A DNA stretch of 64,000 nucleotides from Pectobacterium fontis (GCF_000803215.1 NZ_JSXC01000028.1:1-64000); one strand, 5' to 3'; counted from the stretch's first letter, positions 9,167 through 17,365 are shown. Notes: a model not told the origin generated them from the sequence alone. Numbers and translations are program-made.

Positions 9167-10431
9167 TGTACGCACTGGTGGATGTGAATACGTTTTACGC
9201 CAGTTGTGAAAAGATTTTTCGCCCCGATCTGGCGGGTAGACCGATCATCGTGCTGAGCAACAACGACGGCTGCGTAATTTCTCGCTCCGATGAGGCGAAG
9301 CGGATTGGGATAAAAATGGGGGTGCCGCTGTTTCAAGTCCGTGAGTATATTCAGCAACACAATATCGCTGTGTTTTCCTCCAATTATGCGCTTTACGCGG
9401 ATATGTCGGCGCGTGTGATGAGCATTTTGGAAGAGATGGCGCCAGCGGTGGAAATATACAGTATCGATGAAGCGTTTTTGAACGTGTCCGGTGTGGATCG
9501 TTGTACCTCACTTGAAGCATTTGGACAGCAGATTAAAGCGCGCATCAAGCGAGAAGCGCATTTGAGCGTCGGCGTCGGTATTGCGCCCACCAAGACCTTG
9601 TCTAAACTGGCTAATCATGCGGCAAAAATCTGGCGTAAAACGGATGGCGTGGTGGATCTGTCCAGCCCGGTACGTCAGGAGAAACTGCTGGCGATTACGC
9701 CCGTCGCTGATGTCTGGGGCATCGGACGACGCTTGGCGCGCAGGATGGAGTCAATGGGCATCGAGAATGCGTTGATGCTGGCACGCTGCGATCTGGCCTA
9801 TATCCGCAAAAACTTCAGCGTGGTGATAGAACGCACGGTGCGCGAACTCCGCGGTCAGCCCTGTCTGGACGTGGAGGAACAGGCACCTGCTAAACAGCAG
9901 ATACTTTGTTCCCGCTCATTCAGTTCGCGTATTACCGAGTATGCACATCTGCGTCAGGCGGTGTGTCGTTATGCGGAACGCGCCGCAGAGAAGTTACGCC
10001 ATGAGAATCAGTACTGCTGTCAGGTTTCCGTCTTTATCCGTACCAGCCCTCATGTCGCACAGGGTGAATATTATGGCGATCAGGCGACCCGCGTGATCGC
10101 TATTCCTACCAACGATACCCGAGACATTATCGCACTCGCGGTTGAAGCGCTGGAGCGGATCTGGAAACCAGACTACCGCTACTGCAAAGCTGGCGTGGTG
10201 CTATCCGATTTCTACCTGCAAGGCGTGGCACAATTGGACATGTTTGATGCGCGTAAACCGTATGCCAACAGCGCCGGTTTGATGGCAGCCCTAGATCGTA
10301 TTAATCATTCGGGTAAAGGGAAGATCTGGTTTGCAGGACAGGGGATTAATCCCGGCTGGTCGATGAAACGAGAGCGGCTTTCACCCGCGTACACCACGCG
10401 GGCTGAAGATATAAAGGTTGTTAAATCATGA
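9166..10431 (+). CDS. umuC: UmuC, DNA polymerase V catalytic subunit
   Basis: Y-family translesion polymerase of 421 residues (E. coli 422). Metal-binding acidic residues are Asp6 (LVDVN) and Asp101-Glu102 (YSIDEAFL). The little-finger domain follows, and a sliding-clamp binding motif, QLDMF, is at 356-360. It works with UmuD' to copy damaged templates at the price of mutation. It overlaps umuD by one base and cho by four, which indicates one transcript from the LexA box. Confidence 0.97.
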   Translation: MYALVDVNTFYASCEKIFRPDLAGRPIIVLSNNDGCVISRSDEAKRIGIKMGVPLFQVREYIQQHNIAVFSSNYALYADMSARVMSILEEMAPAVEIYSIDEAFLNVSGVDRCTSLEAFGQQIKARIKREAHLSVGVGIAPTKTLSKLANHAAKIWRKTDGVVDLSSPVRQEKLLAITPVADVWGIGRRLARRMESMGIENALMLARCDLAYIRKNFSVVIERTVRELRGQPCLDVEEQAPAKQQILCSRSFSSRITEYAHLRQAVCRYAERAAEKLRHENQYCCQVSVFIRTSPHVAQGEYYGDQATRVIAIPTNDTRDIIALAVEALERIWKPDYRYCKAGVVLSDFYLQGVAQLDMFDARKPYANSAGLMAALDRINHSGKGKIWFAGQGINPGWSMKRERLSPAYTTRAEDIKVVKS

Positions 10432-11273
10432 TGTTGCCTGAAAAAATGCCGGATATCTATGAATACCCAGAGCATCTGCGTACCGAACTGGCTGGGCTGC
10501 CTGCGGCGCCGGGTGTTTACCTTTTCCACGGCGACAGCGAAACATTGCCGCTGTACATCGGGAAAAGTATCAACATCCGTGCGCGTGTGTTATCGCACCT
10601 GCGTACACGTAAAGAAGCAAAGCTGCTGAGACAGACGCGACGCATTACGTTTATCGAGACGGCCGGGGAAATTGGGGCGCTGTTATTGGAAGCGCAACTG
10701 ATTAAGCAGCAGGTGCCGCTTTTTAACAAGCGGTTGCGGCGTTCGCGCCAACTGTGCGCACTCCATTTTAATGGACAACGTATTGACGTGGTCTACGCCA
10801 AACAGGTCGACTTTTCCAGAACGCCCGATCTTTATGGTTTGTTTAGCCACCGTCTCGCAGCGATCAATACGTTGAAAACGCTGGCTGATGAAGAAAAATT
10901 ATGTTTGGGGATACTGGGTATTGAACACCTGCCTGCGGGAAAAGCCTGTTTTCGCCATGCGTTGAAAAAATGCGCAGGGGCTTGCTGTGGTAAAGAGTCC
11001 CTCGCGGAACATCACGCCAGGCTGACCAATCGGCTTAATGCCATGAAACTGAACTGCTGGGCGTATCCGGGTAGGATTGCAATTAAAGAGTCGCGTCAGG
11101 GGAAGACGGATTATCACATCATTCACAACTGGTTTTATCTGGGCACCGTGGCGAGTTTATCCGAGGTTGCAGCCTTCAAGCAGGTCGCGGCGAATTTTGA
11201 CAGCGACGGCTATAAAATTTTATGTAAACCAATCGTGAGCGGCAATGTGGATATTGTTGTGCTGAATAAATGA
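10428..11273 (+). CDS. cho: Excinuclease Cho (UvrC-like 3' incision nuclease)
   Basis: A 281-residue homologue of the N-terminal half of UvrC. It makes the 3' incision in nucleotide excision repair, especially at bulky lesions. A GIY-YIG domain (PGVYLFHG ... LYIGKSINIRARVLSHL, about 27-60) is at the N-terminus. The cysteine cluster CAGACCGKES lies near residue 185. The start overlaps the umuC stop by four bases (ATGA); a second ATG directly follows. In E. coli cho stands alone with its own LexA box, whereas here it seems to share the umuDC promoter. Confidence 0.93.
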   Translation: MMLPEKMPDIYEYPEHLRTELAGLPAAPGVYLFHGDSETLPLYIGKSINIRARVLSHLRTRKEAKLLRQTRRITFIETAGEIGALLLEAQLIKQQVPLFNKRLRRSRQLCALHFNGQRIDVVYAKQVDFSRTPDLYGLFSHRLAAINTLKTLADEEKLCLGILGIEHLPAGKACFRHALKKCAGACCGKESLAEHHARLTNRLNAMKLNCWAYPGRIAIKESRQGKTDYHIIHNWFYLGTVASLSEVAAFKQVAANFDSDGYKILCKPIVSGNVDIVVLNK

Positions 11274-11402
11274 ATGGGGGGCGTGAGATTTCATTGGCAG
11301 TTTACCGATCGTTTATGAAATCCTTGTCTATAATTGGATTCGCGTCTTATCTGTCAAGGATTGGCGTTTGTACCGGTATAATGAAATAAAAGCGAGGTGG
11401 TT

Positions 11403-11651
11403 ATGGGTATTCTGTCCTGGATTATTTTTGGCTTGATTGCGGGAATTTTGGCTAAGTGGATCATGCCCGGTAAAGACGGGGGTGGTTTCATCCTGACGGT
11501 GTTGCTGGGGATTGTTGGTGCCGTCGTAGGTGGCTACATTAGCGTGTTCTTTGGGTTTGGTCGCGTGGATGGCTTTAATTTCGGTAGCTTTGTGGTGGCG
11601 ATTGTGGGCGCGATTGTCGTGCTGTGGGTATACCGCAAGATTCGAGGTTAA
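11403..11651 (+). CDS. yeaQ: GlsB/YeaQ/YmgE-family membrane protein
   Basis: A small inner-membrane protein of 82 residues, nearly identical in pattern to E. coli YeaQ (MGILSWIIFGLIAGILAKWI). It has three hydrophobic segments and glycine-rich turns. The family was once called transglycosylase-associated, but its function is not established; in E. coli it is linked to general stress. The ATG with GAGG just upstream is preferred to an in-frame GTG two codons earlier. Confidence 0.93.
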   Translation: MGILSWIIFGLIAGILAKWIMPGKDGGGFILTVLLGIVGAVVGGYISVFFGFGRVDGFNFGSFVVAIVGAIVVLWVYRKIRG

Positions 11652-11660
11652 TTCTCTCTC

Positions 11661-11684
11661 CGTTGCCCCTGCCTAGGGGCAACG
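11661..11684. terminator. Hairpin between convergent genes
   Basis: A perfect ten-base-pair stem, CGTTGCCCCT / AGGGGCAACG, with loop GCCT. It lies between yeaQ and the leftward kinase-like gene. No real T-run follows on either strand, so it is a likely but non-canonical bidirectional terminator. Confidence 0.55.
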
Positions 11685-11697
11685 TGCTTTCGTTGCT

Positions 11698-12240
11698 TCA
11701 ATATGAAGAAAACCAGTCAATTAGTTGTTCTGCGGCCTCATGAGGCGTCAGCGCAGAGGTGTCCAGTAAACGATGATGGGTTGCATCGATCGTGTCGGTG
11801 TAGTCGTAATTCTTCAGAATTTCTTTGAGCTTTTCCTGAGTATTCACCTTACCGAATCGCTTTCGGTCTGCGTTTTCCACGCGGGTTAAAAGGTGTGCTT
11901 CGTCGCTACAGAGTTGAATGAAAAATGGCGTGACGCCATGTTCCGTGCACAGTGTCTTTATCGCCTCAATATACCCGTCGTCTTTGCTTCCCTCATAGCA
12001 GAAGGTGGTAATCAGATCGCGTTTATCCTCTGCAAAAAGCAGCGTGATGGTGTACAGCCTTAGCTGACAAGCGAAGCGCCGGAGCGTGCTAAATGCACTC
12101 TCCGGCGGGAGCACCGCCATCGCTAAATCATACGTCAGATGATTATGAAATAGCGTTGCCCCCGTTTTCTCCGCCAGCAGACGACTGATAGTGAGTTTCC
12201 CCACCGCCGGCGGCCCGTAGAGAAAAATAAGCCTCTTCAC
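11698..12240 (-). CDS. Small P-loop ATPase/kinase-like protein
   Basis: A 180-residue protein with an N-terminal Walker A, GPPAVGKLT (Gly9-Gly14-Lys15), as in small AAA/adenylate-kinase-like enzymes. The residue after the lysine is Leu rather than Ser/Thr, then Thr. Lys-Arg-Phe-Gly (NADRKRFGK) could be a lid. Substrate unknown; a small-molecule kinase is the simplest guess. It overlaps the preceding oxygenase gene by four bases, so it is the last gene of the leftward cluster. Confidence 0.75.
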   Translation of the reverse strand: MKRLIFLYGPPAVGKLTISRLLAEKTGATLFHNHLTYDLAMAVLPPESAFSTLRRFACQLRLYTITLLFAEDKRDLITTFCYEGSKDDGYIEAIKTLCTEHGVTPFFIQLCSDEAHLLTRVENADRKRFGKVNTQEKLKEILKNYDYTDTIDATHHRLLDTSALTPHEAAEQLIDWFSSY

Positions 12241-12890
12241 TGTACCGTACTCGTCGTGCCGGGTTCGTAATAGGTGATATTCAGCGCATTACGTGTTTTG
12301 ACGGAAACGTCAGTTAACGGCACGACCGCATGCCAGGTTTCATAAAACCCATTGCGGATGATGACGCTGGCATTGCCCATGATCGGAAGAACGGAATGGC
12401 AGACGTCAGCATGATTTTCAGGGTTGAGAATCTGAAAAGCACCGCCCCAGCTTTCTTCCCATTCGGCGTTAAAATAAATAATCAGACGGAACCCGTGTTT
12501 TAGTGAGGCATCGACATGGGGAAGGTAGTGCGTGTCCCGTCCTCCGCGAAATGCCACCGCTTCCATTTTGAATGCGGAAAGGTCGGCTCCGCAGAATGTG
12601 GACAGTGCAGTAGTAAAGGCGTCAGAGACCAGTTCGTCGCACATTCCCTGCCAGGCATCGGACAGCGTCGTGGCGTCGCTCACCTTGCCGGAGGCTAAAG
12701 GAATAAGGGTACGACGATAAAAGTAACCCCCATTACGTTCACGATAGTTAAATCCGTCAGTCGGGAACTCATTAGCAAGCGTTGCTGCGATACTGCCGTT
12801 GCGCCATATCCGGGTTAATTCACCCCACTGGAATGGGGTTTCATGCCGCTTGCCGTGGATGATGCGTTCAAGATCAAAATAGTTAGACAT
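12237..12890 (-). CDS. Fe(II)/2-oxoglutarate oxygenase, prolyl-hydroxylase type
   Basis: A 217-residue double-stranded beta-helix oxygenase. The iron-binding facial triad is readable as His125-x-Asp127 (HYLPHVDAS) and His187 (ETWHAVVPL), with Arg200 (KTRNALNITYYE) for 2-oxoglutarate. The spacing resembles the prolyl 4-hydroxylase/2OG-FeII_Oxy branch. It probably hydroxylates a small molecule or peptidyl residue made by the neighbouring enzymes. AGGGAG lies seven bases before the start. It overlaps the kinase-like gene by four bases. Confidence 0.85.
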   Translation of the reverse strand: MSNYFDLERIIHGKRHETPFQWGELTRIWRNGSIAATLANEFPTDGFNYRERNGGYFYRRTLIPLASGKVSDATTLSDAWQGMCDELVSDAFTTALSTFCGADLSAFKMEAVAFRGGRDTHYLPHVDASLKHGFRLIIYFNAEWEESWGGAFQILNPENHADVCHSVLPIMGNASVIIRNGFYETWHAVVPLTDVSVKTRNALNITYYEPGTTSTVQ

Positions 12891-12959
12891 GCTTTCACTC
12901 CCTGTTGTTAATCACATCTGATGGATGTTAATCACGCCTGGCGGGGCCATTAGCGCTCA

Positions 12960-14204
12960 TCAGAGGTTTCCCAGTGCGATAGTCATACGTTGAATCAGCT
13001 CCTCTATTTCGTTGGCTGAAATGGTGAACGCTGGCGCCAGTTTTAGGTACGGGCCAGCGGCACCAACGATGACGCCTTGTTGGCGTATCGCCGCCTGCGC
13101 GCGACCGCACTGTTCGAGAGACTCAAATGTCATCGATAGCATTAACCCTTTGCCTTGCAGGCTAATTAGCCCCGTGGTTGGAGGAAAATGCTGTTTAGCG
13201 AGCTGGAGGATTGTCCTTCCTTTTGCCGTGACCTCATCGTAGAGGTGATGCTCCTCCAGATAATCCATAACAAATAGTGCCGCACGGCAGCCCAGCAGAT
13301 TGCCGGATTGCGTATGACCGTGGCGGAAAAACGGCGGCGTTTGTCCTGTGAAGCTGTCGGTAATGGCTTCCGTCGCAAGCACGGCGGTGATGGGTATGCC
13401 ACCGCCCAGACACTTGCTGAAAATAACAATGTCAGGACGCGCACCCTGTGAGACTGATTCACAGAGCGTCCCTGCGCGGCCCACGCCGCAGTAGACTTCG
13501 TCACAGATGAGCGGAATGTCGTGCTTTTTTGTCAACAGTGAGAGCTGTTGCAGGAACCCCTTAGGCAGCAGTCGGGTGCCTTCCATGGCCATAATCGGTT
13601 CAATAATGACGGCGGCGATGGTCGATTCCTGCGCGTCCAGCAGCGTTTCCCAGGCATGGATGTCGCTGAGGTGTTCAGGTGGCGGCATCGTGATCGTATT
13701 GCTGTCGAGTAGAGACGGCAAAATGCCCTCGTTGATAAAAGGGCGCCTTGTCGCCATCATCGCGCCGAGTGTACAGCCGTGGTATGCGCCGTTAATGGCC
13801 ACGATTCGCGTTCGCGTTGGATTAGAACGGTTGACCTGATATTGCCAGGCCATTTTCAGTGCGCTTTCTACCCCTTCACTGCCGCTTCCGACGATGAACG
13901 TCTTGCGAAGGCCTGTACCGAGTAGTTTGGCAGCGAGTTTTTCGGCCAGCTCGCCGGGGAGTTGGGTGTTTGAATAGATGTTGCAGGCATGAATCAGTGT
14001 AGAGAGTTGTTGTTGCAGGGCGGCAATAAATGCAGGGTGGGAGTGCCCCAGACAGTGATTATAACAGCCGGACATTCCGTCAAAGTAGCGTTGGCCGCGC
14101 GCATCATACAGATAAACGCCTTCGCCACGCTGAATGATCGGGCGTTCGTCTTTCTCCGCGAGAGCGGTGTAAGGCGGCCAGTATGGGTCAGAGGTAGGAT
14201 TCAT
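12960..14204 (-). CDS. Class III aminotransferase
   Basis: A 414-residue PLP-dependent fold-type I enzyme. The cofactor lysine is Lys264 (IFSKCLGGG), and the Asp of CDEVYCGVGR should contact the pyridine nitrogen. VGSGSEGVESALKMA binds the phosphate. Relatives act on omega-amino groups (GABA, diaminobutyrate, 7-keto-8-aminopelargonate), and the true substrate cannot be read from the sequence. Its start overlaps the end of the sulfotransferase gene by 17 bases. The product of the pathway may therefore carry a terminal amine. Confidence 0.88.
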   Translation of the reverse strand: MNPTSDPYWPPYTALAEKDERPIIQRGEGVYLYDARGQRYFDGMSGCYNHCLGHSHPAFIAALQQQLSTLIHACNIYSNTQLPGELAEKLAAKLLGTGLRKTFIVGSGSEGVESALKMAWQYQVNRSNPTRTRIVAINGAYHGCTLGAMMATRRPFINEGILPSLLDSNTITMPPPEHLSDIHAWETLLDAQESTIAAVIIEPIMAMEGTRLLPKGFLQQLSLLTKKHDIPLICDEVYCGVGRAGTLCESVSQGARPDIVIFSKCLGGGIPITAVLATEAITDSFTGQTPPFFRHGHTQSGNLLGCRAALFVMDYLEEHHLYDEVTAKGRTILQLAKQHFPPTTGLISLQGKGLMLSMTFESLEQCGRAQAAIRQQGVIVGAAGPYLKLAPAFTISANEIEELIQRMTIALGNL

Positions 14205-15237
14205 ATTTTGTCCCTGTCAGCGTGGCTCTGATGTCGTCAAGGTTACTCACGATCGAATCAATCGATCGGGTCTCTTTTTTCCCTGTGCCAGCGCAAAGCC
14301 TGAAATCGGAAATACCCAGGAAGGACAGCACCGTGCTGGCAACACTATCAGGTGCTGACATCACCGTTTCGTAGTCAAGGCTAAGGATGTCGTGGTGTCG
14401 AAAAGCCTGATGAAACGCGGCCTGATTTTCCAGATTGTTATCGATGAACTCCGTTAATTCATCGGCAGATACCGCTATTTTTTCGTGGGAAATCGGGCGG
14501 CTATCATGCTGGCCGACGTACCAGATACGGTCGCGCAGGCTTTTTTTTAACGACACCCATTGCTGTAGTCGGCTTCTTCTTTCCAGCAGGATCAACTTCA
14601 GGTCAGGGATAGCCTGTAAAGCAGGCCAGATCGGTGCATTGCCCCAGTAGGTATCAAGATCCCGAAATAGCACGAAACCGACCGCTTCGACGTATTCAAA
14701 ATAAGGTCTGAACAGGTGACGGTGCAGGATCGTTTCGGTCGTGGCGTCTTTAACGGAATAGGGCAGCAAGTGCTGACCAAACCGGTTAAAAGCTTCACCG
14801 TGCATTTCAATATTGGGGTGGGAACCTAGCAGCGTGCGGAGCAAGTGGGTGCCAGCCCTGGGCGTGGAGACGATGGCAAATTTCTGATAGCGAGTTTGTG
14901 CTGCCAGAATGCCTGCATCCACACTGCCGCCGACCCATTTGAGTTTTTCAGCGAGGGCGATTTTTTCGCAGAACAATGCAAAATAGTGCGGCGCGTCGTG
15001 TTGAAGTTCCTGTAGCGGTTCCTGAACTTCGTCTCCGCGTACTCCCTGAGCACTCCAGTTTACGCCGTTGAGTCGGTATTCATGAACGAATGCCAGTATT
15101 GCCGCCAGTGTTTTCTCACTTAACGGTGTCTCGGTTAAATCATCGCGTATCCGGGCTTGAAGGCTCTCTTGCGGGCAGGTGAGCCAGCTATCCCAACGTG
15201 CAGCTAACGCGGATGCTGTCATTGAACAATCGGTCAT
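14188..15237 (-). CDS. Sulfotransferase-family protein
   Basis: A 349-residue protein. The PAPS 5'-phosphosulfate loop is seen at 124-133 (STPRAGTHLL). A 3'-phosphate-binding stretch with Arg/Ser follows at about 214-233 (LKLILLERRSRLQQWVS). This fits cytosolic small-molecule sulfotransferases of the Stf0/NodH type. The first 110 residues match no domain I know. It would transfer sulfate to a hydroxyl or amine, and the two oxygenase genes in the same cluster could create such a hydroxyl. AAGGAG precedes the start; the TauD-type gene ends 13 bases upstream. Confidence 0.78.
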   Translation of the reverse strand: MTDCSMTASALAARWDSWLTCPQESLQARIRDDLTETPLSEKTLAAILAFVHEYRLNGVNWSAQGVRGDEVQEPLQELQHDAPHYFALFCEKIALAEKLKWVGGSVDAGILAAQTRYQKFAIVSTPRAGTHLLRTLLGSHPNIEMHGEAFNRFGQHLLPYSVKDATTETILHRHLFRPYFEYVEAVGFVLFRDLDTYWGNAPIWPALQAIPDLKLILLERRSRLQQWVSLKKSLRDRIWYVGQHDSRPISHEKIAVSADELTEFIDNNLENQAAFHQAFRHHDILSLDYETVMSAPDSVASTVLSFLGISDFRLCAGTGKKETRSIDSIVSNLDDIRATLTGTKYESYL

Positions 15238-15250
15238 TATCTCTCCTTGC

Positions 15251-16066
15251 TTATGCGGTCAGGGTTGGCGCGCGGGTGAACATGCCTCGCAGCAGCGTCC
15301 TTGGGCTGGCGGGATCGTCCGTATAGGCATGGCGTCCGTGAGAGATTTTATCGTTACGCATGATTAAGGCCTGGCCGCGATAAAGAGGAAATGTCAGATG
15401 ATAGTGGCTGCCTTCAGCAGCCAGTTGTGACAGGTAATCGACGGCCTCGATAACGCGCGGATTGATGCTATGTGAATAGTCCCAGTCGGCGGTCACATCC
15501 AGCGTAAAGCCGCCAATAAATCCGCCGTCGCGATCGGGACGGAAAACCGGACCGATATGGGCGTATTGTTTTCCAGACTGTGTCCCGGTTGAGCGGCGTC
15601 TGAAAATCTGTTCTTGAAGCAGAATATGCGCTAAATCAGGGTGTTCGGCCTGTAGCTGCTGAAAGGCAGAAACGCTATCGAACAGAACGGTCGCGCCGCC
15701 CTGTCTGGCATGCTGCTTACAAAGCAGAATCGACGTTTTTATGCTTCCAATGGGGATATAAGAACCATCGGTATGAAGTGAAAGGTGTGAGGTACTATTG
15801 AAAACCATGTGCGTGCCGCGTGAGAGCCCGCCAATCTGATTGACTCCGGATGTGGATACGCCCTCTTTATGTTCCTGACGGTTAAAATCTGACTGATAAA
15901 TTTCCCCCAGCGAATAAAGCGCTGACATTTGTTTGAAGTCAGAGTCATCGTATTTCCATTCGCCGGTAATGATGGCAAACCGATATTTTTCGATATGGGC
16001 AATGACTGCCGCCTTATCTTCACTATCAATGACTTGTGGGGACCAGCCATCAAAGCAACTTTTCAT
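15251..16066 (-). CDS. TauD/TfdA-family Fe(II)/2-oxoglutarate dioxygenase
   Basis: A 271-residue oxygenase of the TauD/clavaminate-synthase-like superfamily. His98-x-Asp100 (LSLHTDGSY) and His243 (ISHGRHAY) form the iron triad, and Arg260 (TLLRGMF) is placed to bind 2-oxoglutarate. The active-site surroundings differ from taurine dioxygenase, and no tau genes are near, so taurine is unlikely as substrate. It may hydroxylate a free or carrier-bound amino acid, as SyrP-like members do. AGGAG lies eight bases before the start. Confidence 0.88.
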   Translation of the reverse strand: MKSCFDGWSPQVIDSEDKAAVIAHIEKYRFAIITGEWKYDDSDFKQMSALYSLGEIYQSDFNRQEHKEGVSTSGVNQIGGLSRGTHMVFNSTSHLSLHTDGSYIPIGSIKTSILLCKQHARQGGATVLFDSVSAFQQLQAEHPDLAHILLQEQIFRRRSTGTQSGKQYAHIGPVFRPDRDGGFIGGFTLDVTADWDYSHSINPRVIEAVDYLSQLAAEGSHYHLTFPLYRGQALIMRNDKISHGRHAYTDDPASPRTLLRGMFTRAPTLTA

Positions 16067-16105
16067 CGCTATTACTCCTGTAATTAGCTTGACTGAAAAA
16101 CACCG

Positions 16106-16134
16106 TATATACCCGTTATACTTCAGGTTGCATG
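16106..16134 (+). repeat. Fragment of a dispersed intergenic repeat (copy 1)
   Basis: The segment contains TATACCCGTTATACTTCAGG followed by TTGCATG. It resembles the segment at 36974-37013 and, inverted, that at 46907-46938. Such sequences are ends of a palindromic intergenic repeat common in Pectobacterium, Serratia and Yersinia. It sits in the 159-base gap between the SDR and TauD-type genes. Confidence 0.55.
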
Positions 16135-16225
16135 CCTATTGGCTATATTTACGCGCCTCCTCCGTGAGCCTCGTTGCTGTGGAATGATTAACGTTATAAT
16201 TGATCGCTAATAATGTGGGCGGTAT

Positions 16226-17005
16226 TTATATGGCACTCATTCCTCCATCAATAGAAAGTATTTGGCCCGTAATATATTTACTGGCGTCGGAGGCAAATAG
16301 GATCGCCGCACCTTTTAAATCTTCATTATCACCAATACGTCGCAGTGGGGACTTTTGTGCGAGTGCATCAACGCCAATTCTATTCAACAAATTTTGGGTC
16401 ATGGCGGAAGGGAAAAAGCCGGGGGCGAGCGCATTAACGGTGATATTAAATTCTCCCCATTCGCCCGCCAGGGCGCGGGTAAAGTTCACCACGGCACCCT
16501 TGCTGGTGCTGTAAGCGATGCCTTCCAGCCAACCGGGCAGATTGCCTTGCAAGCCAGCAAGCGATGCCACGTTAATGATTTTTCCATAGCGGCGGGGGAT
16601 CATGCTACGTTTGCCGATTTTCTGCGTTAATAAAAACAGGCTGCGGATATTCAGGTTCATGACCCGATCCCAGTCAGCAATCGCGTGGTCTTCCGCCGGG
16701 GATCCGAATGCCGTGCCGGCATTGTTGACGAGAATATCTATCTGACCTGTTTTGGTGATGGCTTCCTCTGCGAGGCGTTCAATATCGCGATCTTGGGCAT
16801 GGTCAGCAACAATCCAGTCGGCACGAATACCCCGTGCGGAGAGGTGTGACTGCGCGGTTTGTAATTCATCAGCGTGACGTGCTGAGAGAATAATATGCGC
16901 CCCTTGTGCACCAAGCGCTTCAGCAATTTGTAGTCCTAATCCACGCGATCCTCCGGTGATGAGCGCGGTTTTTCCAGACAGGGTAAAGAAGTGCAGCGTA
17001 TCCAT
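16226..17005 (-). CDS. Short-chain dehydrogenase/reductase
   Basis: A 259-residue NAD(P)-dependent SDR. The TGGSRGLG cofactor motif (17-24), NNAG and the active-site YSTSK motif are present. The C-terminal SIDGG segment is typical of FabG-like and sugar-alcohol dehydrogenases. AAGGGA precedes the start. It is the first gene of the leftward cluster, 159 bases from the next, and an inverted repeat (17075-17092) lies upstream. It probably reduces or oxidises a pathway intermediate. Confidence 0.9.
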   Translation of the reverse strand: MDTLHFFTLSGKTALITGGSRGLGLQIAEALGAQGAHIILSARHADELQTAQSHLSARGIRADWIVADHAQDRDIERLAEEAITKTGQIDILVNNAGTAFGSPAEDHAIADWDRVMNLNIRSLFLLTQKIGKRSMIPRRYGKIINVASLAGLQGNLPGWLEGIAYSTSKGAVVNFTRALAGEWGEFNITVNALAPGFFPSAMTQNLLNRIGVDALAQKSPLRRIGDNEDLKGAAILFASDASKYITGQILSIDGGMSAI

Positions 17006-17074
17006 ACGTATTCCCTTATAGGCGATCTCTGTCCATTAGAATGTTTCCTTATTAATTCAAGCTACAGAGTAAAT

Positions 17075-17092
17075 CGTTATTATTTAATAACG
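17075..17092. promoter_or_regulatory. Perfect 18-base inverted repeat, candidate operator
   Basis: CGTTATTATTTAATAACG is fully symmetric (eight-base arms, two-base centre). It lies 70-87 bases upstream of the SDR start. The size fits a dimeric repressor or activator site for the leftward cluster. No regulator gene is adjacent, so the binding protein is unknown. Confidence 0.45.
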
Positions 17093-17284
17093 TGACTGAA
17101 ACTTAAAATAGGAAGGGTTAGTACTAGCAACGGTATTGAGTTTAAATAGATATCAGGAAAAAACTCCAGTGATATTCATTCGGCAATAAAAAGGATATTT
17201 TTGAGTTGTGATTGATCACTCATTAATTACCTAAATAAAATTTATGCACTATAAAGCTAATTATTTTTCTGTATTTATTCGGTA

Positions 17285-17318
17285 GCCATTACCCTTGTTC
17301 AGGGTAACGGCTTATTTT
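17285..17318 (+). terminator. Rightward terminator with no rightward gene
   Basis: The stem GCC-A-TTACCC / GGGTAA-C-GGC has an ATTGTTCA-like loop and is followed by TTATTTTTT. The U-run is only on the rightward strand, yet both neighbouring genes point left. It may end a small RNA started in the AT-rich region at about 17210-17240. Confidence 0.5.
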
Positions 17319-17365
17319 TTCTGATCGGCTTTTCCACCTCAGCCTATGCCGTCAGGGCATCACGA

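Larger units (their letters stand above)
17006..17365. other. AT-rich gap without genes, 360 bases
   Basis: This stretch lies between the SDR start and the end of the ABC ATPase gene, both leftward. It should hold the promoter of the SDR cluster. It contains an 18-base inverted repeat and a rightward hairpin with a T-run; both are listed separately. No protein-coding frame is convincing. Confidence 0.8.

Noticed and set aside
15251-16066. Taurine dioxygenase (tauD) as a specific call
   Set aside because: Family match only; no tauABC genes near and the cluster suggests another substrate.
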